A stretch of DNA of 9,948 nucleotides, taken from contig CAMLFP010000199.1 of the NCBI GenBank assembly GCA_946479335.1, forward strand, positions 1 to 9,948, read 5' to 3'. Source of the DNA: an uncultured Archangium sp. GTDB taxonomy: Bacteria > Myxococcota > Myxococcia > Myxococcales > Myxococcaceae. Shown here in pieces: positions 1 to 6,765 of the stretch (position 1 is its first letter; every line of letters starts with the position of its first letter). The translations under genes and the position numbers were made by a program. The notes beneath the pieces are model-generated. The model did not search any database and had not been told where the DNA came from. It saw nothing but the letters and a program-made list of their open reading frames with translations.

Positions 1-2578
1 CGTCGATGTACGCGGTCGGGAGTCGCTTCGCGAGTTCAGAATTGCTCTCGAGGTCGGCCGCAACGTTTGCGCGGAAGTCCGCAAGCAACCCGGGTAACGC
101 GCCGAGCATCGCGGTGAGGTGCGCCGGCGAGACGCTGCTGAGCACCTTGAGGTACCCGGCGATGCTGCGGTGGAGCGCCTTCACGCGCGCGCCCTCGAAC
201 GCCGCGAACTTCCCGCTCAGCGTCTCCGGGCCATCGGGGAAGGCCACGTACCGGGTCGCCTCGTACGTCGCGGCCGGGAGCGCGCCCGTCTTCCACGCGC
301 GCACCAGCTCCTTGACCGACGCGCTCACCGCGCGCACCGGCTCACGCACGTGCGGCTGACTCGTCGCGCCCGGGTACAGGAAGAGCTGGCCGTCGCAGAA
401 CGTCTTCCAGCGCGCGCCGGCGGCGTTGCGCACCGCGAGCCCGTCGTTCGTGCCGTGATGGTCGCTGTCACCGTGCAGCGTCTCGACGTGGCCGTCCTGG
501 TCGTGCAGCACCTTCGACAACACGCCGGTGAGCCGCTCGGAGTAGCCCCGCGCCGCGCCCCACGCGATGAGCTCCCGCCGCGGCACGCGCACGTGCCCGG
601 CCGCGAAGCCGTCGGTGAGGAAGTGGTCGGCGAACGCGTTGTAGGTGAGCGCGCGTTGCCACAGCTCACCGCCGCGCCCCTTCGCCTGCCGGGCCAGCGT
701 CAGCGCCGCGCCGTGGTAGCGGCAGTACGCCTTCATGTTGTGCCAGCCGAAGTGGTCGACGTTCTTCTGCGCGAGCTCGGTGTACGACTTCGCGTTCCAC
801 CAGAAGCGCACGTTCTGGTCGGGCCACGCCGTGCTCCCGCGGCCGCGCTGACGCTCCTCGATCCACCCGAGCTCGACGCGAAAGAGGTCGCGCAGCTCGC
901 GCAGGTCGTTGGCCTCGAAGAGCCACGGCATCGGCGCGGGGTGCTCCTCGAAGAGCTCCGACGGTGACTCGTAGAAGTCGCCGGAGAGCGCGACGAGCTC
1001 GCCATATTGCAGCGCCTCGTCACCGCGGAGCCGGGTGATGGAGAGGAACTCCTCGTCGGCGAGGTCCACCCCTTCACGCCGGAGCTCGACGCAGGCCTGC
1101 TGCGCGCCCGCGTTCCCCAGCCAGGTGTGCTCGCCACCCTCGAAGCGCTTCGCGGATCGCCGCGGCTTCGAGGCCGCACGCGCCAGACGCCGGAGCGGAT
1201 CTTCCACCTCGCTCACCTTCACGCGCTTCGGTGTCGAGGGCGGGTTCTTCTTCGGCTTCGGCCCCTCGAAGGTGATGACCGTGTCTTCGAAGAGGCCGGT
1301 GAAGTCTTCGGTGTCGAGGAGACGCGTCTCCTTCTTCAGCGCATCGACCAATCTGGAGCGCGGCACCTCGGTCCCGCGCGCGTCGTCACCGTGCTTGCCC
1401 TTCATGGTGGAGAGCAGCGACTGCAGCGGCGCGGTGGAGCGCGACTTCTTCTTCTTGAAGCGGCTCCACAGCAGCTGCTTCGGGGTCGCGTTCAAGCTGC
1501 CATGGTGGCCGACCTTGTAGACGTCGACGTCTTCCAACAGCTCCGCGACGCCGGGCATCGTCACCGCGTAGGCCCAGTTCTCGAGCTGTGCGTCGCCGGG
1601 GAAGAGCAGCTTCTTGCCTCCCACCTCGAACAACAGAATGACGCTGGTGTTGTTCATCGCGTCGTCCAGCACGCGCACCAGCTCCATCAACGCGCCGCCG
1701 TGCGCCTCGGTGATGCGCTGACTGAACCAGCGCGCCGACGGCGGCTTGTCTCGCTGCTGCCAGATGAACTCGTCGGAGAAGAGCGCCTTGCCGCCGTCGC
1801 GCGTCTCCACCGAGGCGCTGCCCGCGGCGGCGCTCTTGCGCCAGAAGTGCCAGAACTGCGTGTCGTCTGACGCGCGCTGCTTGCGCACGGTGTCGGTCTG
1901 CTCGAGGTCGGGCGGGCCGAGCACGTGCACCTTCACGCCCGGCAACCACGCGGAGAGGTCGAGCTTCATGCCCGCGTTGACGTAGTGCGCCTCACCGCGC
2001 GCCCCCATCGCGGCGAGGTTCTTCACCGCCGACTCGTTCGGGAGGTTGTCATCGGCGATGAACTTGAGGCGGTCGGCGGTCTCGAAGCCCAACGCGAGCC
2101 GCATGCGCGCGTTCACCTTCGTCGCGGCCTGGGCCACGGCGCGCATCTCGTCGAGCGAGGTGACGTGGAGCGCGCGTCGCTGCGAACTCGTCAACGCCTG
2201 GCCGGCGCCCTTCGTGGTGGCCTTGAGCGCGTCGCGCTTCGCGTTCGGGTCTTCGGTCCACGGTTGGATGACGGCGCGCGGCTTGAGCGCCGCGATGATG
2301 TCGCCGGTGCCCTTCCCGTCGGCGGCGGTCGCAAACCCGCTGATGTGATCTTTGTGACGGTGCGTGGCGACCACCACGTCGAGCTTTCCGCCGGTGCGCG
2401 CCTGAATGTCGGCGGCCACCGCGAGCATGTGCTTCTTCGCGGCGGCCTTCGGGAGCCCGGTGCTGCCGAAGTCGACCAGCACATGCGCCTCGTGCCCGTC
2501 GGCGTACGCGAACGAGAGGAGGAAGCAGTCGCCGAAGCCGACCTGGTAGGTGCGAATGGAGAGCGAGGTGGGCGTCAT
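1..2578 (-). CDS. MBL-fold hydrolase fused to a phospholipase C-like domain (3' end beyond window)
   Basis: Reading leftward from ATG 2578-2576 the frame stays open for 859 codons to the window edge with no stop, so the C-terminus is missing. The N-terminal part (about residues 8-440) is a metallo-beta-lactamase fold: T-H-R-H-K-D-H at 72-78 is a complete HxHxDH zinc motif, F-P-G-D at 326-329 supplies the next acidic ligand, and G-H-H-G-S at 357-361 is the signature of ComEC/Rec2-like MBL proteins. A Lys/Pro-rich linker follows (about 440-478). The C-terminal part (about 480-859) has H609, W612-H613, H622, D651-H652, D656, H662, H692-D693 and a further His/Asp cluster at 697-712. This spacing resembles zinc-dependent phospholipase C/S1-P1 nuclease-like proteins, but that match is from memory and less certain. 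No signal peptide or membrane segment is seen, so a cytoplasmic location is inferred. The start overlaps the stop of the upstream peptidase gene and has a strong Shine-Dalgarno. Substrate unknown: nucleic acid, phosphoester or lipid are all possible. Confidence 0.82.
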   Translation of the reverse strand, partial: MTPTSLSIRTYQVGFGDCFLLSFAYADGHEAHVLVDFGSTGLPKAAAKKHMLAVAADIQARTGGKLDVVVATHRHKDHISGFATAADGKGTGDIIAALKPRAVIQPWTEDPNAKRDALKATTKGAGQALTSSQRRALHVTSLDEMRAVAQAATKVNARMRLALGFETADRLKFIADDNLPNESAVKNLAAMGARGEAHYVNAGMKLDLSAWLPGVKVHVLGPPDLEQTDTVRKQRASDDTQFWHFWRKSAAAGSASVETRDGGKALFSDEFIWQQRDKPPSARWFSQRITEAHGGALMELVRVLDDAMNNTSVILLFEVGGKKLLFPGDAQLENWAYAVTMPGVAELLEDVDVYKVGHHGSLNATPKQLLWSRFKKKKSRSTAPLQSLLSTMKGKHGDDARGTEVPRSRLVDALKKETRLLDTEDFTGLFEDTVITFEGPKPKKNPPSTPKRVKVSEVEDPLRRLARAASKPRRSAKRFEGGEHTWLGNAGAQQACVELRREGVDLADEEFLSITRLRGDEALQYGELVALSGDFYESPSELFEEHPAPMPWLFEANDLRELRDLFRVELGWIEERQRGRGSTAWPDQNVRFWWNAKSYTELAQKNVDHFGWHNMKAYCRYHGAALTLARQAKGRGGELWQRALTYNAFADHFLTDGFAAGHVRVPRRELIAWGAARGYSERLTGVLSKVLHDQDGHVETLHGDSDHHGTNDGLAVRNAAGARWKTFCDGQLFLYPGATSQPHVREPVRAVSASVKELVRAWKTGALPAATYEATRYVAFPDGPETLSGKFAAFEGARVKALHRSIAGYLKVLSSVSPAHLTAMLGALPGLLADFRANVAADLESNSELAKRLPTAYID

Positions 2579-4308
2579 CACCAGCCCTCCCCGGTGAAGC
2601 GCGCCATCGGCAGCGCACGCTCGAGGTGGAGTTGCGCAAACCTCCGCAGCGGCTGTTGCTGCCGCTTCTCGCTGTAGAAGCCGCTCTGCCACAGCGCCTC
2701 GAGCCGGTCGGTCTGTTTCTGGCTGCGCACGCCGCTCCCGATGTGGAACTTGAGGCGGCCGAACTCGTCGAACACCAGCACGCCGCCACCGTTGAGCCGC
2801 ACCCGCGTGTCACCGGGCATGCCCTTCGGCGCCTTGAGGCCGAACGCGCGCAGCTCGCGGGCGCGGAGGCTCAACGACTGCACGTATTCCGCGACGGTCT
2901 CGCGCAGCGTGAAGCCGTCGACGTCGACGCGCGTGACGGGCCGCACCGACGAGACCCAGGTGTACGCCTCGGGGTGGAGCTCGAGCAGCTTCTGGTTCTC
3001 CCAGACGAACGCGAAGGCCTCGTCGGCGTCGTGCTTGAGCGACTCGAAGTGGTTGCGCGCGAGCGAGATCTTCGCGGCGTGGAGAGGCGGGTCCCACGCG
3101 CCGTGGCTCTGCGTCTTCACCGGGTGGATGCCGTACGCCGCGCACGAACTCACCAGCGCCTCGCGGTAACGGTAGCGGCGATCGTCGGGGTACAGCTCGG
3201 CGTCGGCGGTCAGCAGCGCCGAGAGGAAATCGGAGAACTGCACGTCGATGGGCGGCGTGTAGTCGATGGCGCGGATGACCATGCTCAGCAGGTGGCTCGC
3301 AGCGTCGGCGCCCTCCTCCACCACGCGGCCGCGGTCGACCTCGGCGCGGTCTTCGACGAGCGGCGTGAGCCGGCGCACCCACACCTCGAGGAACGCGCGC
3401 ATCACCGCCGCCACCAGCACCTCGCCGCGCCGGTGCGGCTCCTCGCGGTACAGCGAATCGCTCGCGTCTTCGGGCTTCAGCTCCACCGAGCGGCGCAGCG
3501 CATCGCCGCGCACGCCCGTGAGTTCGCGGCCGACCTGCTTGGCCAACCCCAGCAACACCGACGTCGCGAGCTTCTCGACGGTGAGCGCGTCGCGCCTGAT
3601 GCGCTCGCCCTTCGCCTGCAGCGCGGTGTTGATGACCTCGTCGTGGCGGAAGACGCTCAGCAGCGCGACGACGTCGGCGAAGCCTTCGTGGAACGCGGCC
3701 TGGTCGACCGACGACGGCTCGGTGAAGTGCGGCCGCAGGCCATCGACCAGCGCGTGCGTCGTCTCGTGCACCACCACGTCGTGCGAGAGGCAGGTGAAGA
3801 CCGGTTTGCCATCGCGCGCGGGGAAGTAGCCGAACAGCAGGCCCTCATCGCGTCGCGAGTAGTAGGCGTTGGCCTCGGCGAAGGCGTGCGGCGCCACCTT
3901 CAAGATGTGCCCGTGCCCCGGCGCGGCGCCCGGAGAAGAGCCGCCTCCCGGCACCGCCCACGACGCGCGCCGGCCCAGCGCCGACTCGAAGCGCGTCAGC
4001 GTGGCCATGGTGATGGCCCACACGTTCTGCGCGTGGAAGTGGGGGTTCGTCACCAGCCGCTCGAGGTCGCGCTCGTCAGCCCACGCGTCGTCGTCGCCGA
4101 GTTCGAAGGGCCGGTAGAAGGTGTTGGTCGACGCATCGAAGTCGACGACGTGCACCCGCGCGCCACGCGGCCCGGGAGCCAGCGCCTCCACCGGCACCTC
4201 CACCTGCACCGTGAGCGCCTTGCCGTCGCGCGCCAGCACCGATGGGTCCTGCCCCAGCACCGTCAACCGCCGTGTCCGCCCCGTTCGCTGCACCTTCCGC
4301 GCACCCAT
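2578..4308 (-). CDS. Zincin metallopeptidase, M4/gluzincin-like, 576 aa
   Basis: Predicted zinc peptidase. H181-E-T-T-H185 is the zinc/catalytic helix (HExxH). H-E-G-F-A-D at 207-212 gives E208 as the likely third ligand, matching the NExxSD helix of thermolysin-type gluzincins. P-H-R-R-G at 291-295, followed by a hydrophobic helix, may correspond to the catalytic His region of the M4 C-terminal lobe (inference). The C-terminus has a GGGVLVFDEFGRLKFHI stretch (507-523), which I recall from uncharacterised homologues. There is no signal peptide or propeptide, unlike secreted M4 enzymes, so cytoplasmic action is inferred. The frame is open upstream to a farther ATG, but those extra 79 codons are Arg/Ser-rich and antisense-like over the DUF1801 gene. 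The ATG at 4308 has a good ribosome site and begins a plausible basic N-terminus. The stop overlaps the next start (TGATG), tying it to the MBL/PLC-like protein. Substrate unknown. Confidence 0.85.
   Translation of the reverse strand: MGARKVQRTGRTRRLTVLGQDPSVLARDGKALTVQVEVPVEALAPGPRGARVHVVDFDASTNTFYRPFELGDDDAWADERDLERLVTNPHFHAQNVWAITMATLTRFESALGRRASWAVPGGGSSPGAAPGHGHILKVAPHAFAEANAYYSRRDEGLLFGYFPARDGKPVFTCLSHDVVVHETTHALVDGLRPHFTEPSSVDQAAFHEGFADVVALLSVFRHDEVINTALQAKGERIRRDALTVEKLATSVLLGLAKQVGRELTGVRGDALRRSVELKPEDASDSLYREEPHRRGEVLVAAVMRAFLEVWVRRLTPLVEDRAEVDRGRVVEEGADAASHLLSMVIRAIDYTPPIDVQFSDFLSALLTADAELYPDDRRYRYREALVSSCAAYGIHPVKTQSHGAWDPPLHAAKISLARNHFESLKHDADEAFAFVWENQKLLELHPEAYTWVSSVRPVTRVDVDGFTLRETVAEYVQSLSLRARELRAFGLKAPKGMPGDTRVRLNGGGVLVFDEFGRLKFHIGSGVRSQKQTDRLEALWQSGFYSEKRQQQPLRRFAQLHLERALPMARFTGEGW
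2586..2590 (-). promoter_or_regulatory. Ribosome binding site of the MBL/PLC-like gene
   Basis: On the minus strand GGAGG, within a longer G-rich GGGGAGGG run, ends 7 bases before the ATG at 2578. It lies inside the last codons of the peptidase gene. This supports the chosen start and independent ribosome loading on top of the TGATG coupling. Confidence 0.7.
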
Positions 4309-4378
4309 AGAGCTCCCCTCGAGAGGCGCCGAGCGTCGCGCGCGAGCTCCACGCGTGGCAAGCGGCTTCCTCAGGGCC
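4309..4378 (-). other. 70-base gap between DUF1801 and peptidase genes
   Basis: This is the only sizeable gap in the leftward gene set. It holds the peptidase ribosome site. I see no T-tract terminator and no convincing -35/-10 pair. A separate promoter for the peptidase and MBL/PLC-like pair could sit here or within the 3' end of the DUF1801 gene, but the sequence does not show it. Confidence 0.35.
4313..4318 (-). promoter_or_regulatory. Ribosome binding site deciding the peptidase start
   Basis: On the minus strand GGGGAG (within GAGGGGAG) lies 4 bases before the ATG at 4308, with the GAGG core about 8 bases away. It decides for this start over the in-frame ATG 79 codons upstream, which would overlap the DUF1801 gene. 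Confidence 0.6.
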
Positions 4379-4756
4379 TCAGGAAGAACGGGCGAAGGCG
4401 AGCCACGCGCGCACCAACTTCGTGAACGCCGCCTGGTGTTTCGTGACCTGCGCGCGCGTCGAGAAGCTGACCGTCGCGCGGTCGGTGCCCTTCCACGTGA
4501 GCAGCTCCGCGGGGTCTTCGAGCAGCCGCTGCTTGGAGGGCGCACGCACCTTCGCTCCGCGGTGAAAGACCACGAGCACGCGGTCGTCCCTCGCGAGCTG
4601 GAACGTGAGGAGGTGCTCTTCCAACCGGTAGCTCGGCGCGTTCCACTTCACCTCTTCGACGAGGGCGACGTCAGCGGCGCGAATCAGCTTCCGCAGCGCG
4701 GTGATGACGTCCTGGAGCGGGTGCGCCCGTTCCTCGAGCAGCGCGTCGACCTCCAT
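4379..4756 (-). CDS. DUF1801 domain protein, 125 aa
   Basis: A small single-domain protein of the DUF1801 (YdhG-like) family. The family pattern is visible: an N-terminal helix ending in H-P and a leucine-rich segment (residues 12-27), then E-E-V-K-W-N-A-P-S-Y at 34-43, a central beta region with V-V-F-H-R-G at 61-66, and a polar C-terminal helix. The length is normal for the family. Its biochemical role is not known. Members are soluble, often stress- or metabolism-associated orphans. The ATG lies 3 bases after the hutF stop (TGA CGC ATG), with GGGGTG just upstream as a possible ribosome site, so it is very likely cotranscribed and coupled with hutF. Nothing in the sequence links it to histidine breakdown beyond this position. 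Confidence 0.82.
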   Translation of the reverse strand: MEVDALLEERAHPLQDVITALRKLIRAADVALVEEVKWNAPSYRLEEHLLTFQLARDDRVLVVFHRGAKVRAPSKQRLLEDPAELLTWKGTDRATVSFSTRAQVTKHQAAFTKLVRAWLAFARSS

Positions 4757-4759
4757 GCG

Positions 4760-6106
4760 TCACCCCGTCAGCGCGGTCATCACGCGGGTGAAGCGCGCCG
4801 CGGTCTCTTCCTGCGCGGCGTGGCGACCGTCGGCCACGATGCGGCGGCCGGCGACGAACACCTCACGCACCGAGGCCGAAGGCGCGCTCATCAACACCCG
4901 GGCGTCGTCGACGCCGAGCACCGTCGGGTGCTGCAGGTCGAGCGTCACGAAGTCGGCGCGCTCCCCCGCGCGCAGCGATGACGGCGAGAGCCCGAGGCTC
5001 CGCGCACCTGAAGCCGACAGCGAGTCGAGCAGCGTCGGCCACACTCCGCCGGGCGCGTTCAAGACGTTGCGCCGCAAGCGGAGCAGCCGGAGATGCCCTT
5101 CGAGCATCTGCGCTTCTTCGAGCATCCCCACGTGCGCGTGGCTGTCGCTGCCGAGCGAGATGGACGCGCCGGCCGCCAGCAGCTCATCGGCGCGCACGAT
5201 GCCATCGCCGAGGTTCCGCTCCGTTGACGGGCACGCGCACACGTTCGCGCGCGCGCGGCCCAGCGCTGCAACCTCGTCGGGAGAAAGATGAATCGCGTGC
5301 ACGCCGGTGAAGCGCTCCGACAACAGCCCTTCGCGCGCCAGCAACGCGACGGGCGTCACGCCGTACTCGGCTTCACACGCGCGCAGCTCCGCGGGCTGCT
5401 CGGCGACGTGCATGTGCAGCGGGCCCGACGTCCATTCCCGCGCCACGGTGCGCAGCCAGCTCAACGGCACCGCGCGCACCGAATGCGGCGCGAGCCCCAC
5501 CGTCACCAGCGGATCGTCTTTCATCAGCGCGGCGAGGTCGTGCGTGCGGCGCAACATCGTCTCCGCATCGGGGTCGATGAAGCGTCGCTGCCGCGCGTTG
5601 GGCGCGACGTTGAAGCCCGCGCGCGCGTAGCCCACGCGCAACAGCACGATGCGCAAGCCCACGTCTCGCGCGGCCGCGATGACCTGACGCGCGAGCAGCT
5701 GTGCGTCGTCGTACGGCGCGCCGCCCGGTTGGTGGTGCACGTAGTGGAACTCGCCGACGGTGGTGACGCCGACGAGGGCCATCTCCAGGAAGCACTGCTT
5801 CGAGACGTCGTAGAGCTGCTCCGGCGTCAGCGAGTCGGCGGCGGCGTACATCGCCTCGCGCCAGCTCCAGAAATCGTCGCGCTCGTTCCCCGGCGCGAGG
5901 AACTCGGTGCGCGCGCGCAGCACCCGCTGGAACGCGTGCGAGTGCGCGTTGACGAAGCCGGGCACCAGCAGCTTCCCCGGCAGGGGCACGTCTTGAACCG
6001 GCCCGTTCGCCTCCGCGGCGACGAGGCCGTCATCGCCGACGAGCAACGCAGCCCCGCGCTGGAGCTGACCGCCCACCACCAGCGCGTCGGGCCGGTAGCG
6101 GATCAT
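4760..6106 (-). CDS. hutF: Formimidoylglutamate deiminase (HutF), 448 aa
   Basis: An amidohydrolase-superfamily enzyme predicted to hydrolyse N-formimino-L-glutamate to N-formyl-L-glutamate and ammonia, the fourth step of the five-step (HutF/HutG) histidine degradation route in the cytoplasm. Visible motifs: H55-S-H57-A-F-Q for the metal site, F-W-S-W-R-E-A-M-Y at 79-87 and E-F-H-Y-V-H-H at 119-125 (both HutF hallmarks), H208-S-V-R211 for substrate binding, H231-M-H233 with E236, H270, S294-T-E-R-N-L-G-D-G, and D321-S-H as the metal/catalytic Asp. The length matches characterised HutF (about 450 aa). The start at 6106 overlaps the DUF420 stop (ATGA). The same frame is open farther upstream, but that extension is an artefact of high GC opposite the DUF420 gene. 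No hutH, hutU, hutI or hutG lies nearby. A related deaminase (guanine or 8-oxoguanine type) is less likely because of the FWSWR and EFHYVHH motifs. Confidence 0.93.
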   Translation of the reverse strand: MIRYRPDALVVGGQLQRGAALLVGDDGLVAAEANGPVQDVPLPGKLLVPGFVNAHSHAFQRVLRARTEFLAPGNERDDFWSWREAMYAAADSLTPEQLYDVSKQCFLEMALVGVTTVGEFHYVHHQPGGAPYDDAQLLARQVIAAARDVGLRIVLLRVGYARAGFNVAPNARQRRFIDPDAETMLRRTHDLAALMKDDPLVTVGLAPHSVRAVPLSWLRTVAREWTSGPLHMHVAEQPAELRACEAEYGVTPVALLAREGLLSERFTGVHAIHLSPDEVAALGRARANVCACPSTERNLGDGIVRADELLAAGASISLGSDSHAHVGMLEEAQMLEGHLRLLRLRRNVLNAPGGVWPTLLDSLSASGARSLGLSPSSLRAGERADFVTLDLQHPTVLGVDDARVLMSAPSASVREVFVAGRRIVADGRHAAQEETAARFTRVMTALTG

Positions 6107-6651
6107 GCCGGGTAGTACGGCCGCAGCATGAGGAAGACGACCACGCCGGTCACCGACACGTAGAGCCAGATCGGCCAGAGGATGCGCGTCACCTTCTTGT
6201 GGCGCTCGAACTCCTTCTTCCACGCGAAATAGAAGGCGGTGAGCGACATCGGCACGATGCCGATGCTCAGCAGCACGTGCGACGCGAGCAGTGTCAGGTA
6301 CACCGTGCGCACCGCGCCCTCGCCGCCGAACTTCGTGTCGCCGTGCACCGCGTGGTACGCGAGGTAGCCGACGAGGAAGAGCGTCGACGCCGCGAAGGCC
6401 GCCACCATGAAGTACCGGTGGATGTCGGAGCGCCCGCGCTTCACCGCCACCCAGCCCGCCACCAGCAGCGCCGCCGCCGAAGCGTTGAAGCACGCGTTCA
6501 CCGCGGGCAAGAAGCGGAGGTTCAAGCCCGTGCCCTGCGTGCCTCCATGTAGGAGCAACAACCACGCGAGCAAGGCGAGCGCGGCGGCAGAGATGACTCC
6601 GTTGAAGACGAAAAAGCGCTTGTCACTGAGGGGCGGAGTCAACGTCGGCAT
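6103..6651 (-). CDS. DUF420 five-helix membrane protein, 182 aa
   Basis: An integral membrane protein of the DUF420 family. Five hydrophobic segments are visible at about residues 13-35, 48-70, 80-100, 116-140 and 157-177. Conserved histidines near membrane edges (H78 in D-I-H-R-Y, H100 in A-Y-H, H125 in A-S-H, H151 in E-R-H) and the C-terminal P-I-W-L-Y-V-S-V-T-G-V motif are typical. In Firmicutes a DUF420 member (CtaM) is needed for maturation of a heme-copper oxidase. A similar role here is inference, because no oxidase gene is in the window. The ATG at 6651 was chosen because it gives an N-terminus of family length. Two upstream in-frame ATGs add a basic, non-family leader with no ribosome site, although the GAGA before 6651 is itself weak. 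The gene is first in a leftward set and overlaps hutF by four bases (ATGA). Confidence 0.88.
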   Translation of the reverse strand: MPTLTPPLSDKRFFVFNGVISAAALALLAWLLLLHGGTQGTGLNLRFLPAVNACFNASAAALLVAGWVAVKRGRSDIHRYFMVAAFAASTLFLVGYLAYHAVHGDTKFGGEGAVRTVYLTLLASHVLLSIGIVPMSLTAFYFAWKKEFERHKKVTRILWPIWLYVSVTGVVVFLMLRPYYPA

Positions 6652-6765
6652 GGGGTGTTCTCTACAGAGTGTCCTGAGTCCATCCATAGCGATTCTGTTG
6701 CTTGATCTCACAGGAGAATTCGCGCCAGCATCACGCCGCCTCTCTCTCGTCACCAAGGTGGTCCG
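6652..6765. promoter_or_regulatory. Divergent intergenic region with probable back-to-back promoters
   Basis: This 114-base stretch separates the leftward DUF420/hutF set from the rightward exported cassette, so both promoters should lie here. Positions 6685-6722 are clearly less G+C-rich than the rest. I could not find a convincing -35/-10 pair on either strand. TTGATC at 6702-6707 with a poor CAGCAT at 6726 is the nearest rightward candidate. There is no clear palindromic operator and no terminator. Confidence 0.4.
6755..6761 (+). promoter_or_regulatory. Ribosome binding site of the DUF1585-type gene
   Basis: AAGGTGG lies 4 bases before the ATG at 6766. It supports this start, which also places a signal peptide exactly at the N-terminus. 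Confidence 0.6.

Noticed and set aside
119..967. 282-codon and other plus-strand open frames opposite the MBL/PLC-like gene
   Set aside because: The low-complexity Arg/Ala/Val product has no motif. The minus-strand frame is open through the whole region and carries ordered metal-binding motifs.
1440..1460. Run of four Lys codons (repeated CTT on the plus strand) as a possible slippage or frameshift site
   Set aside because: The run is not a homopolymer and the frame continues normally with sensible sequence on both sides.
2626..4425. 599-codon plus-strand open frame opposite the peptidase gene
   Set aside because: The product is Arg/His/Leu/Gln-rich with no motif. It is the antisense reading of a convincing zinc peptidase and is typical of high-GC DNA.
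4309..4545. 79-codon N-terminal extension of the peptidase
   Set aside because: It overlaps the DUF1801 gene in another frame, encodes an Arg/Ser-rich stretch, and the ATG at 4308 has a better ribosome site.
6107..6565. N-terminal extension of HutF upstream of 6106
   Set aside because: It overlaps the DUF420 gene in another frame and exceeds the known HutF length; the 448-residue form fits the family.
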